Of a DNA stretch of 14,104 nucleotides, positions 1-8,140 are shown piece by piece. Made by a program: the position numbers and the translations under genes. This DNA is from Prevotellaceae bacterium UBA711 (GTDB lineage: Bacteria > Bacteroidota > Bacteroidia > Bacteroidales > Bacteroidaceae), in the NCBI GenBank assembly GCA_002297545.1, contig DBLZ01000102.1:1-14104 (forward strand). Reading direction: 5' to 3'. The notes under the pieces were generated by a model that worked only from the letters and a program-made list of their open reading frames with translations, ran no database searches and was not told the origin of the DNA. How positions within the stretch are numbered: position 1 is the stretch's first letter; every line of letters starts with the position of its first letter.

Positions 1-1
1 T

Positions 2-310
2 CATGCAGGCGATGGTCGTGAGGCAATGGCCATAAAGCAGATATTTGGCGACTATGCTGTTCCCGTCACCTCTACCAAGTCGCAGACGGGACACGAGATG
101 TGGGCTGCCGGTGCGGCGGAGTGCATCTACAGCATGCTGATGATGAAGAACGACTTCATTGCCGGCAACATCAACTTTGAGGAGCCTGACGAGGAGACTG
201 CTTGCGTGAACGTGCTGCCCGAGACCACCGAGAAGCACTTTGATATGTTCATGAGCAACAGTTTTGGCTTCGGCGGCACGAACAGCACCATCATCGTGAG
301 GAACCTCTGA
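2..310 (+). CDS. Beta-ketoacyl-ACP synthase (KAS II/FabF-like), C-terminal part
   Basis: This is the C-terminal 102 codons or so of a condensing enzyme whose start lies left of the window. The frame is open from base 2 (HAGDGREA, matching the tail of the HATSTxxGD segment) to the TGA at 308-310. Visible signatures are STKSQTGH, carrying the second active-site His and its preceding Lys, and the C-terminal NSFGFGGTN loop. The active-site Cys and first catalytic His are outside the window. The family does decarboxylative condensation of malonyl-ACP with an acyl-ACP. With the ACP, two dehydratases and a ketoreductase downstream, it most likely elongates a polyene chain in an aryl-polyene/flexirubin-type type II system. 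The usual GHxxGAAG motif reads GHEMWAAG, with Trp for Gly. The KS fold is very secure; assignment to the pigment pathway is inferred from context. Confidence 0.93.
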   Translation, partial: HAGDGREAMAIKQIFGDYAVPVTSTKSQTGHEMWAAGAAECIYSMLMMKNDFIAGNINFEEPDEETACVNVLPETTEKHFDMFMSNSFGFGGTNSTIIVRNL

Positions 311-386
311 CTATGTGGCCGCATGACGATGGGTACAATATACGAACAATAAATAGTATTAACACAATAACCAATTACAATTGATT

Positions 387-626
387 ATGACAAGAGAAGA
401 AATCATTGAGAAAGTAGCAAGCACGCTCTCCGAGGAGTTTGAGGTGGAGCAGGAGGTCATCACTCCCGAGGCAGTAATCTATGACACTCTGCAGTTGGAC
501 AGCCTGAGCCTCGTGGACTTGGTTGCCGTAGTACAGTACACATTCAAGGTTAAGATTCCCGTGGCAGATCTGCCCAGCGTCAAGACTTTCAACGATCTGT
601 ATGACTACATCGAGAGCCATCAATAA
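387..626 (+). CDS. Acyl carrier protein
   Basis: This 79-aa acidic protein has the length and helix pattern of a type II acyl carrier protein. The 4'-phosphopantetheine site is Ser39 in QLDSLSL, followed by a helix II (LVDLVAVVQYTF) for docking to partner enzymes. I start at the ATG at 387; a TTG two codons upstream is also in frame but less likely. The gene lies 76 nt after the ketosynthase stop, and its last 26 nt overlap the start of the dehydratase in another frame, suggesting translational coupling. It probably carries the growing polyene chain for the neighbouring KS, KR and DH enzymes rather than serving housekeeping fatty-acid synthesis. That role is inferred from position; the ACP identity is seen directly. 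Confidence 0.93.
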   Translation: MTREEIIEKVASTLSEEFEVEQEVITPEAVIYDTLQLDSLSLVDLVAVVQYTFKVKIPVADLPSVKTFNDLYDYIESHQ

Positions 627-1038
627 GATTGAAGAACTCATACCGCAGCGCTTGCCCATCATGATGGTGGACGAGCTGCTGTGGGCTGAGGACGATGTCT
701 GCGCTTGTCGACTGACAGTGCGTGAGGACAATTTTTTTATGGAGGAGGACAGTATGCTTGCCGAGCCCGGAGTGATAGAGCATATCGCTCAAAGCGCATC
801 GGCCTTTGCCGGTTATCGTGCGGTGTGCGAGGGGGCCACGGAACCTCCCGTGGGTTATATCGGTGAGGTTAAGAACTTTAAGATCTATCGTCGTCCCAAG
901 TTGGGAGACGTGCTTACCACGACCATAACCATGGGTGCCACTGTGGGGGGCGTGACCATCATACGCGGAATAACACACGCTGCGGACGAGGAAACCGTCG
1001 CGGAGACGCAGATGAAGATATTTGTACGCGAGGACTGA
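601..1038 (+). CDS. ApeP-like hotdog 3-hydroxyacyl-ACP dehydratase, lacking the FabZ histidine
   Basis: This 145-aa hotdog-fold protein begins with a FabZ-like segment (INKIEELIPQRLPIMMVDEL). It resembles the COG4706 / ApeP type found in aryl-polyene clusters: AEPGVIEHIAQSASAFAGY followed by PPVGYIGEVKNFKIYRRP and LGD. Glu60 in IEHIAQ matches the catalytic acid of FabZ, but the GHFPxxP histidine segment is replaced by FMEEDSMLAEP. The expected reaction is dehydration of 3-hydroxyacyl-ACP, possibly as a heteromer with the complete hotdog protein encoded next. The ATG at 601 is the only nearby start that keeps the N-terminal strand; it makes a 26-nt overlap with the ACP gene. Later Met codons would remove conserved residues. 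The fold is firm; the heteromer idea rests on precedent from aryl-polyene systems. Confidence 0.85.
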   Translation: MTTSRAINKIEELIPQRLPIMMVDELLWAEDDVCACRLTVREDNFFMEEDSMLAEPGVIEHIAQSASAFAGYRAVCEGATEPPVGYIGEVKNFKIYRRPKLGDVLTTTITMGATVGGVTIIRGITHAADEETVAETQMKIFVRED

Positions 1039-1086
1039 CTCCGTATGCTCCCGTTGAGGGGGACCGTGTTATACATTATATATATA

Positions 1087-1464
1087 ATGATGCTGTTAGA
1101 AAACAAATTCTATAAGGTACTTTCCGAGAAGCGCCATGCGGAAGGCCTTGGGGCTTCGTTCCATGTGGCCATACTGCCGGAGTGCAATGTCTACGAAGGG
1201 CACTTTCCCGGAGATCCTGTGTGTCCCGGTGTGTGTAACATTGAAACCATCAAGGAATGTGCCATCCTTCTGGTCGGAGAGGCTTTGCGCTACACTTCTA
1301 TCAAGTTGTGCCGTCTGACGGCTTTGGCCACACCCGCGGTATGTCCGGAGGTGGATGTGGACGTGACACTTGAAAAGACAGCCGAAGGGTATGAAGTGCA
1401 GGCCACGATTGCCGATGCCGTACAAACCTACATGATACTGAAAGGTCAATTGGGTAGAGCATGA
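1087..1464 (+). CDS. FabZ/ApeI-like hotdog dehydratase with intact catalytic motif
   Basis: This 125-aa hotdog protein has the complete FabA/FabZ active-site helix: EGHFPGDPVCPGVCNIE, with His39 and Glu53 as the expected catalytic pair. It should remove water from 3-hydroxyacyl-ACP to give the trans-2-enoyl product, which creates the conjugated double bonds in a polyene pathway. I choose the ATG at 1087 (1090 is equally possible). The frame extends back to 1045, but that extension (MLPLRGTVLYIIYI) is AT-rich intergenic sequence and does not look like hotdog protein. The stop overlaps the start of the exporter gene in an ATGA tetranucleotide, so the two are probably translationally coupled. 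Together with the preceding His-lacking hotdog protein it may form a paired dehydratase. Confidence 0.87.
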   Translation: MMLLENKFYKVLSEKRHAEGLGASFHVAILPECNVYEGHFPGDPVCPGVCNIETIKECAILLVGEALRYTSIKLCRLTALATPAVCPEVDVDVTLEKTAEGYEVQATIADAVQTYMILKGQLGRA

Positions 1465-3968
1465 CACGTCTGTTTGTAAGCATATACCGTTTCTTGAAGG
1501 GACATAGGGTAACCATGTGGTGCTCAATGCTCTTGCTGTTGGCTGTGTCTGGTTGGTTTGCCACCCGTATACATTTGGAGGAGGACTTGAACAAGCTGAT
1601 GCCGTCGTCCAAGAACGAGGACGGCACTACCAAGTTGGCTTTCTCCAACTTGAAAATCAAGGATAAAACCTTCCTGCTCTTCGAGGCAAAGAACGGAGCC
1701 TCGCCCGAGGAGTTGGTTGCATGTTGCGATGAGTTTGTGGATTCACTCATTGCGGACAATGAGGCTTTGGACACCAACCGGGTCTTTTCCGACATCTTTT
1801 ACCGTTTGGATGATGACTTGGTGCCTACGGTCATAGACTATCTGATCCGTAATATACCTGCCTATATCGACACTACGCTATACAGTTCTTTCGACACATT
1901 GCTTACCATGGAGCACATGCTGCCTCAGATGCAGCAGAATGCGCTTGATTTCGATAGCGACATGGGGAGCTTCTTCCCGGAGCTGATAGAGATGGACCCC
2001 ATAGGCATGCGTGGAGTGCTGGCTTCCACGATGAGTGACATCCTGGGGCAGGGGAGTGGAGGCATGCTCACTTTGGACAATCACTTCTTTGTCCCCGACT
2101 CTACGGTCTGCATGGCCTTCGTGTCGCCCCGTTTTTCTGCCACCAATACGGGGCAGGGCAACCTTATGTTTGAGCTGATAAACACACGAATAGCGGAGTT
2201 TTCTGCGTTGCATCCCGATGTTCATATCTGCTATTATGGCACTCCGGCCTATGGGTACTACAACTCCACCACGATAAAGAGTGACCTTGTGGGAACCGTG
2301 GCATGGAGCGAGATTTTGGTATTGCTGTTGCTGTTTCTGTGCATGCGCAATTGGAACACGATACCACTGTTATTCCTTCCCGTGGCATTCGGCACGTTGT
2401 TTGGTCTGGCGGTAATGTACTTCATAAAGGGACAGTTCTCGCTCATGGCCTTGGGCATTGGTGCGATAGTCCTTGGTGTGGCCATGAGCTATGTACTGCA
2501 TATACTGGTGCACTACAAGTACACGGGAAATGCCGAGCAGGTGTTGAAGGACGAGACCAAGCCGGTACTTCTCGGCTGCATTACTACAATCGGGTCGTTC
2601 ATCGGTTTGCTTTTCGTGAAGACAGACTTGTTGCTGGACTTTGGTCTTTTCGCAGCCCTGGCCATAGTCGGTACAACGGTGTTTGCTTTGGTCTATCTGC
2701 CTCACTTGTTGGAATTGGAGAAGAACAAGGTCAACCATAAGGCGTTTGCATTGATAGACCGTATCAACACCTATGCCTTTCACGAGAAGAAATGGCTGTT
2801 GGCAACGATAGCCGTACTGACGCTCTTTTTCGTATCTGCCTATGTGTATAAAGGAACATCGTTCAATTCCGATATGAACAAGCTGGGCTATGTCGAAAAG
2901 GAAGTGGACTATGCCAGCAGGTTGCATAGCGAAAAGACAGCAACAGGATATGGCTCGACCTACTTTGCTTCGCAGGGCAGAAGCATGGAGGAGGCGCTGG
3001 AAAACTTTGCTTTGCTTGACAGCAAGTTGGATTCCCTGCGGCGTAGAGGCATAGTCAAGCAGTATTCGCCCGTTACGCGTTTCATCGTGCCAATGAGGGT
3101 GCAGCAGGAGAGGATAGATGCATGGCATAGGTTTTGGACAGAGGAACGGTTGGAGCGTGTCCGTACACTCATTGCTGCCACTGCTCCGACGGCCAATCTT
3201 ACTCCCGATGGTTTTGAGGCATTCTTTGACATGGTGTCCGAGGACTATGTCCCGCAGCCTCTGTATGAAGCCGGCATTATTCCGGAGGGCTATCTCTCTA
3301 CAATTGTGGAAGAGACGTGGAATGGCGAATATCTTTGCTTTACCAACGTCAAATACGAAGGCACGGATGACTTTACCGATAGCAGCGACTTCCTCAAGAT
3401 TTGCAATGCTGTGGCCAAGGAGCCGAACCTTATGGTGTTGAGTACCGCATATTATACGCAGGACACTCTGAGCGCGCTGAACAATGACTTCAATGTGCTG
3501 CAGTGGATGAGCATGGCATTCGTATTCGTGGTATTGCTCTTCAGTTTCGACTTCAACGTACGGTACACGGTCATGGGCTTTGCCCCCATATTGCTCAGCT
3601 GGCTGATAGTGCTGGGCGCGATGGCTGTGTTTGAGCTTCAATTCAACTTGATCAACATAATTATATCAACATTCATCTTTGGTGTAGGCGTGGACTATAG
3701 TATCTTCATAATGAACGGATTGATAGCAGATAGCCGGAAGTCCGCAGTCCACGGCATGTTGCATTACCACAAGACAGCCATCGTCTTCAGTGCCATGATA
3801 CTGATAGTGACGGTGGCCAGCATGCTCTTTGCACGCCATCCTGCCATTCAGAGTGTGGGTTTTGCTACATTGGTGGGCATGATCAGTGCCGTGATACTGA
3901 GCTATGTGTGCCAGCCAGCCATGTTCAGATGGATGAAGAAGCGTGAAACGCGTCAGCATAATACATGA
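1461..3968 (+). CDS. MMPL/RND-family exporter
   Basis: This 835-aa inner-membrane protein has the duplicated RND layout. TM1 is at about 17-36, followed by a periplasmic domain to about 275, a cluster of TM segments at about 278-415, a second lone TM at about 444-464, a second periplasmic domain, and a last TM cluster from about 690 to 822. The TM10 proton-relay motif is intact as GVGVDY (Asp745-Tyr746). The matching TM4 position reads GVAMSY, with Ser343 in place of Asp. Related MMPL proteins export lipids, and one is a standard part of aryl-polyene and flexirubin clusters, so this protein likely moves the finished pigment or its lipid conjugate out of the inner membrane. It overlaps both neighbours by 4 nt (ATGA). 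Family assignment is secure; the substrate is inferred. Confidence 0.92.
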   Translation: MTRLFVSIYRFLKGHRVTMWCSMLLLLAVSGWFATRIHLEEDLNKLMPSSKNEDGTTKLAFSNLKIKDKTFLLFEAKNGASPEELVACCDEFVDSLIADNEALDTNRVFSDIFYRLDDDLVPTVIDYLIRNIPAYIDTTLYSSFDTLLTMEHMLPQMQQNALDFDSDMGSFFPELIEMDPIGMRGVLASTMSDILGQGSGGMLTLDNHFFVPDSTVCMAFVSPRFSATNTGQGNLMFELINTRIAEFSALHPDVHICYYGTPAYGYYNSTTIKSDLVGTVAWSEILVLLLLFLCMRNWNTIPLLFLPVAFGTLFGLAVMYFIKGQFSLMALGIGAIVLGVAMSYVLHILVHYKYTGNAEQVLKDETKPVLLGCITTIGSFIGLLFVKTDLLLDFGLFAALAIVGTTVFALVYLPHLLELEKNKVNHKAFALIDRINTYAFHEKKWLLATIAVLTLFFVSAYVYKGTSFNSDMNKLGYVEKEVDYASRLHSEKTATGYGSTYFASQGRSMEEALENFALLDSKLDSLRRRGIVKQYSPVTRFIVPMRVQQERIDAWHRFWTEERLERVRTLIAATAPTANLTPDGFEAFFDMVSEDYVPQPLYEAGIIPEGYLSTIVEETWNGEYLCFTNVKYEGTDDFTDSSDFLKICNAVAKEPNLMVLSTAYYTQDTLSALNNDFNVLQWMSMAFVFVVLLFSFDFNVRYTVMGFAPILLSWLIVLGAMAVFELQFNLINIIISTFIFGVGVDYSIFIMNGLIADSRKSAVHGMLHYHKTAIVFSAMILIVTVASMLFARHPAIQSVGFATLVGMISAVILSYVCQPAMFRWMKKRETRQHNT

Positions 3969-5386
3969 CAAAAGTCGATATTATCATAATAGGAAGTGGT
4001 CTGGGCGGCTTGGAGGTGGCCTTGACAATGGCCAAGGAGGGCAGGCGTGTGCTTGTTTTGGAACGCCAGCGTCGCCCCGGAGGCTGTATGCAAAGCTATC
4101 GGAGAGGAAAGCTGAACCTGGATACCGGCTTCCATTACGTGGGTGGGCTGGAACCCGGGGGGCAGTTGCACGATGCCTTCCTCAGTCATGGACTGATGAA
4201 CCTGCCTTGGCAACGGATGGACATGGACTGCTTTGAGGAAATACACATCGCTGACAGGATATTCCGCTGGCCTCAGGGAACGAAGGAGTTTATAAATGCG
4301 ATGAAAGGCTACTTTCCTCATGAGGAGAAGGGCTTGGATCTGTACAATGAGCTTCTCGAAAGCACGGATGAGGTATGGATGCAACGCACCAACGCTTGGG
4401 AGTATCTCAACTCCATTATATCAGATCCCTTGCTTATTCAGGTCCTGTCTGCTCCTGCCACATGCAAGATGGAGTTAAGGAAGGAGACTGTACCCCTGTT
4501 TACTTTCGTCCATTGTACTGCGCCGTTTATTCAGAGCAGTTGGAGACTGTATGGCGATGGCAATATGATTGTGAACAGGTTGCAGGAGCAAATTCGTGCT
4601 TATGGTGGCGAGATACTGACCGGTAAGGACGTGACTTCGTTGCAGGAAGAGAATGGGCGTATTGTCAAGGTTCTGTGTGCAGATGGCACCGAATACGAGG
4701 CGGACTATTTCGTCAGCAATGCACATCCTGCTGTCACATGTTCGTTGGTTGGAGACAGCATGCTGATGAAGAAGATCTTCCGCCACCGTATGAGCATGCA
4801 GCCCAACACGGCAGGTATGTTCACCCTTCATCTGCAACTCAGGTGCGGAGCCTTGCCGTACTTCAATCACAACAAGTTGATCTTCTTGGAGTCAAACTGT
4901 TGGGATATGGCCGTAGACAGGTCGAGGAGGGTGAAAGGCATAATGATCAGCGCCCGTCATCCGGAGAAAGGGGAGCATGCGGTCAATATAGATATCCTTA
5001 CACCCATGCAATGGGAAACGGTTGCCGATTTCGATGGCAGCAAGCTCTTTCACCGTCCCAAGGCATATCGGGAACTGAAGGCTGAGGTTGCACGTCAATG
5101 TATGGAAATAGCCGGGACCGCCATTCCGGGACTTGCCGATATGGTGCTGAATACATGGAGCAGCACGCCATTGACCTACAAGGACTATAATCTTATCCCC
5201 GATGGCTCTGCGTTCGGCTTCCGAAAGGACTATGCCAACTCCATGATGACCATAGTATCTCCTAAGACACAGATACCGAACCTCTTCATGACAGGTCAAA
5301 GCCTGATGCTACACGGCCTGCATGGTGTGACTATGACAGCGGCATATACGTGCCAAGAGATGAGCAGGACTATCAATCCCGAGTAA
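3965..5386 (+). CDS. CrtI/phytoene-desaturase-like FAD-dependent oxidoreductase
   Basis: This 473-aa protein starts with a classic dinucleotide-binding fold: IIIGSGLGGLE (Gly10, Gly12, Gly15), Glu33 at the end of the second strand, and RRPGGCMQSY, as in phytoene desaturases, carotenoid isomerases and retinol saturases. The C-terminal FAD motif is also present (NLFMTGQSLMLHGLHGVTMTAA, about residues 439-460). There is no signal peptide, so it acts in the cytoplasm or at the inner-membrane face. In this cluster it could desaturate, saturate or isomerise the polyene chain; which of these cannot be read from the sequence. It is coupled to the exporter gene by an ATGA overlap, and 31 nt separate it from the next gene. 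The superfamily call is strong. Carotenoid synthesis itself is unsupported, since no crtB or crtE is visible. Confidence 0.88.
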   Translation: MTKVDIIIIGSGLGGLEVALTMAKEGRRVLVLERQRRPGGCMQSYRRGKLNLDTGFHYVGGLEPGGQLHDAFLSHGLMNLPWQRMDMDCFEEIHIADRIFRWPQGTKEFINAMKGYFPHEEKGLDLYNELLESTDEVWMQRTNAWEYLNSIISDPLLIQVLSAPATCKMELRKETVPLFTFVHCTAPFIQSSWRLYGDGNMIVNRLQEQIRAYGGEILTGKDVTSLQEENGRIVKVLCADGTEYEADYFVSNAHPAVTCSLVGDSMLMKKIFRHRMSMQPNTAGMFTLHLQLRCGALPYFNHNKLIFLESNCWDMAVDRSRRVKGIMISARHPEKGEHAVNIDILTPMQWETVADFDGSKLFHRPKAYRELKAEVARQCMEIAGTAIPGLADMVLNTWSSTPLTYKDYNLIPDGSAFGFRKDYANSMMTIVSPKTQIPNLFMTGQSLMLHGLHGVTMTAAYTCQEMSRTINPE

Positions 5387-5417
5387 CACATTCACACAAA
5401 AACAGATACGACAATAT

Positions 5418-8111
5418 ATGAAGCGCAGCATTCTATTCCTTGTATCCATCTTCCTACTTATACCGGCCTATGCCCAGTACTTGACCGGCAAGGTCATTGC
5501 CGATGACGATGGTATGCCCTTGGTTGGGGCCACGGTGTGGTATAAAGACAATCCGGCTGCCAAGGTGCGTGTCGGAGAAAATGGTCAGTATCGTATTCGA
5601 TTCCGCAAGGGTACGCTTGTCTTCCACTGCTTTGGCTTTATAGAGCAGAAGGCGGAGGTCACCCGCAACAGTCCTGTCAATATCAGGCTGAAACCGGCGT
5701 CTTTGGAGATGTCCGAGGTGGTGATAGAGGCTAAGAAGAAGAAGTATACGCGCAAGAACAACCCGGCGGTAGAACTGATGCAGAAGGTTATTGCCGCCAA
5801 GAAGGTACGGGATATGCGTCAGAATGACTATGCCAGCTACAACAAGTATGCGCGTACAATGATAGCGTTGAACGACTTCACTGTCCAGACTCTTGAGGAG
5901 GATGAGACACTCAAGAAGAAGTCTTTCCTGAAGGACTATGCCGAGTATTGTCCGGAGACAGGCAAGACCATCGTCCCTATATCCATAGAAGAGAAGCAAA
6001 GCACCGAATTGTATCGCAAGAGTGATGGCAAGCATAAGAGTGTTGTGCACGGACATCATGCCGAGAGTCTTCTGGATGTGTTGGCTGCAGGCGAGTTCCT
6101 GGAGACCAAGTTCAAGGACAACCTCAAGGATGTGGATATATATAAGAATGAAATGGTACTCCTGGAGCACAACTTCATAAGCCCCATCGGAGGCAATGCT
6201 GCCATACGTTTTTATCACTATGCCATCGAGGATACCATATATCTCAATGGCGACAAGTGCATACGTGTTGTCTTCACGCCCTCCAACCCGCAGGATTTCG
6301 GTTTCAGTGGCTCTCTATATATCCTTGCGGATAGTACATATAGGGTGTGTCGTGCCAAGTTCGGTGTGCCTGTGACCAGCGGCATTAACTTCGTACAGTC
6401 CATGGACGTGGATATGGAGTATGTGTCCCTGCCTACCGGAGAACAGATATGTTCCAAGAACCGCATGATGATGCAGTTGAAACTGACCTCATATCTCAGT
6501 AAGATATTTGTGGACTACAATGTGCAGTATAGCGGATGGTCTTTTGACCCCATCCCCGCAGAGAGGATAGAGTTCATGGGGGATGAGCGTTATGAGAAGG
6601 AGGCAAAAAGCCGGGACAACCAATATTGGGTGCAGAGCCGCCCCGATACACTCAGTTATGCTCAGGCCAATGTGGCAGAAATGAAACGCCGCTTTGTTGA
6701 TCGTCCTGCCATTAAGGCCATGATATACGGCATGCGTATCATACTTGACAACTACCTTGAGACCAGCACCAACCCCAACAAGCCCAGTAAGGTGCTCATC
6801 GGTCCGTTCTTCTCCATGATTGGCAGCAACTGGGTGGAGGGCTTCCATCTGCGTTTGGGGGCACAGACCACAGGTGCTTTCAACAAGCATTGGTTCATGT
6901 CGGGTTGGGTGAAGTATGGCTTCAAGGATCGCCGTCCCAAAGGCTTCTTCGAGCTTGCCTATTCGTTTAACGAGAAGGAGAAGGAACTGATATCTTACCC
7001 CATACGCACGCTGTCGGTCTCTTATGCCAACGACATCCACACTCCCGGTGACAAGTATCTGCAGTTCGACAAGGACAATGCTTTCATGTCCTTCACATGG
7101 AATACCACGCATCTCCAGTCCTACTATGAGCAGTTCAAACTGAAGTATGATTGGGAGTTCAATAACGGTCTGCGCCTCAATGCCGCCTTTGTACGCGAGA
7201 GCAATCGCGGTGCCGGCGACCTATACTTCAATACAGTTCGCGAATGGGACGAGGCCAAGAGGATACATCAGGACATTAAGGATAACATGAATGTCGATGT
7301 CCCCATGAATCAGGTCATGCAGTCCAACACTGTACGTTATACCGAATTCCAGATAGGTGCGGAGTATCAACCTGGAGTCAAGTACCTGAATACCAAGACG
7401 CACCGCTATCTTGCCAACCGCGAAGCACCCATATATGGCATACAGCATACTGTAGGCATCAAGGGCTTTCTCGGCGGTGACTACAACTACAACTATACTG
7501 AGTTGACGCTGAAGAAACGCTTCTGGCTCAAGTCCTGGGGCAGCATAGATGCCTTCCACTGTGCCGCATTCCAGTGGAATACCGTGCCTTTTCAGCTCCT
7601 TGGTCTGCCTCGTGCCAACCTCAGCTATGTACGTAGCGACAACACCTTCGCCCTGGTTCGCGGCATGGAATTTCTCAGCGACCGTTCTTTCACTGCTATG
7701 TACCGTTGGGATCTCAACGGCAAGATATTCAATCGCATTCCGCTCCTCAAGAAGGCCAAACTGCGTGAGAACATAGGCATCAACCTGATGTGGAGCTACC
7801 TGACTGACAAGAATAACCCCTATCGTTTCGATGATGAGGCGCGTTATCCAACATTGGAAAGCAAGATGGCTGACCCTGGTTACGACTTCCTCTACAGGAT
7901 GCCAGGCGAATGGGTATCGCACAAGGACGGAACCATGGAATACCAGTCTGCTCCCCAGATCATGAACAGTTGGAAGCCCTACATCGAGTTGAACGTAGGC
8001 ATACACAACATCTTCAAGTTCTTCAGCGTGGACTACTATCACCGTCTGACATATAACCGCCACGACACACAGAAGTGGGGTCTGCGTTTTGCCTTCGAGG
8101 CATCGTTCTAA
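5418..8111 (+). CDS. DUF5686 / CarboxypepD_reg-like outer-membrane protein
   Basis: This 897-aa protein has a signal peptide (MKRSILFLVSIFLLIPAYA, probable cleavage before Gln20). It is followed by a CarboxypepD_reg-like beta-sandwich at about 21-95 (LTGKVIADDDGMPLVGATV) and then the typical DUF5686 segment RKNNPAVELMQKVIAAK at about 112-130. The rest is rich in alternating aromatic strands and ends in FEASF, a terminal-Phe signature of outer-membrane beta-barrels. Proteins of this build are common in Bacteroidota, mostly without known function. Its place between the pigment oxidoreductase and ketoreductase genes, in the same direction with gaps of about 30 nt, suggests a role in placing or anchoring the pigment in the outer membrane. 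That role is inference. The domain layout and outer-membrane location are well supported. Confidence 0.88.
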   Translation: MKRSILFLVSIFLLIPAYAQYLTGKVIADDDGMPLVGATVWYKDNPAAKVRVGENGQYRIRFRKGTLVFHCFGFIEQKAEVTRNSPVNIRLKPASLEMSEVVIEAKKKKYTRKNNPAVELMQKVIAAKKVRDMRQNDYASYNKYARTMIALNDFTVQTLEEDETLKKKSFLKDYAEYCPETGKTIVPISIEEKQSTELYRKSDGKHKSVVHGHHAESLLDVLAAGEFLETKFKDNLKDVDIYKNEMVLLEHNFISPIGGNAAIRFYHYAIEDTIYLNGDKCIRVVFTPSNPQDFGFSGSLYILADSTYRVCRAKFGVPVTSGINFVQSMDVDMEYVSLPTGEQICSKNRMMMQLKLTSYLSKIFVDYNVQYSGWSFDPIPAERIEFMGDERYEKEAKSRDNQYWVQSRPDTLSYAQANVAEMKRRFVDRPAIKAMIYGMRIILDNYLETSTNPNKPSKVLIGPFFSMIGSNWVEGFHLRLGAQTTGAFNKHWFMSGWVKYGFKDRRPKGFFELAYSFNEKEKELISYPIRTLSVSYANDIHTPGDKYLQFDKDNAFMSFTWNTTHLQSYYEQFKLKYDWEFNNGLRLNAAFVRESNRGAGDLYFNTVREWDEAKRIHQDIKDNMNVDVPMNQVMQSNTVRYTEFQIGAEYQPGVKYLNTKTHRYLANREAPIYGIQHTVGIKGFLGGDYNYNYTELTLKKRFWLKSWGSIDAFHCAAFQWNTVPFQLLGLPRANLSYVRSDNTFALVRGMEFLSDRSFTAMYRWDLNGKIFNRIPLLKKAKLRENIGINLMWSYLTDKNNPYRFDDEARYPTLESKMADPGYDFLYRMPGEWVSHKDGTMEYQSAPQIMNSWKPYIELNVGIHNIFKFFSVDYYHRLTYNRHDTQKWGLRFAFEASF

Positions 8112-8140
8112 CAGTACCTAAGCAAATTATATCAAGCAAT

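Noticed and set aside
2370..3641. 423-codon open frame on the minus strand
   Set aside because: It lies fully inside the exporter gene, antisense. Its translation is rich in His/Gln/Cys/Arg with no domain pattern, and the plus-strand protein is clearly real.
3965..5386. Carotenoid biosynthesis locus
   Set aside because: Only a CrtI-like oxidoreductase is present. No phytoene synthase, prenyl transferase or cyclase is in the window, while the neighbours are type II fatty-acid/polyene enzymes.
5454..6218. 254-codon minus-strand frame
   Set aside because: It is antisense to the N-terminal, domain-bearing part of the DUF5686 protein and has a low-complexity Leu/Ile/His-rich translation.
7221..8063. 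280-codon minus-strand frame
   Set aside because: It is antisense to the DUF5686 barrel gene, with no recognisable motif; a product of codon bias.
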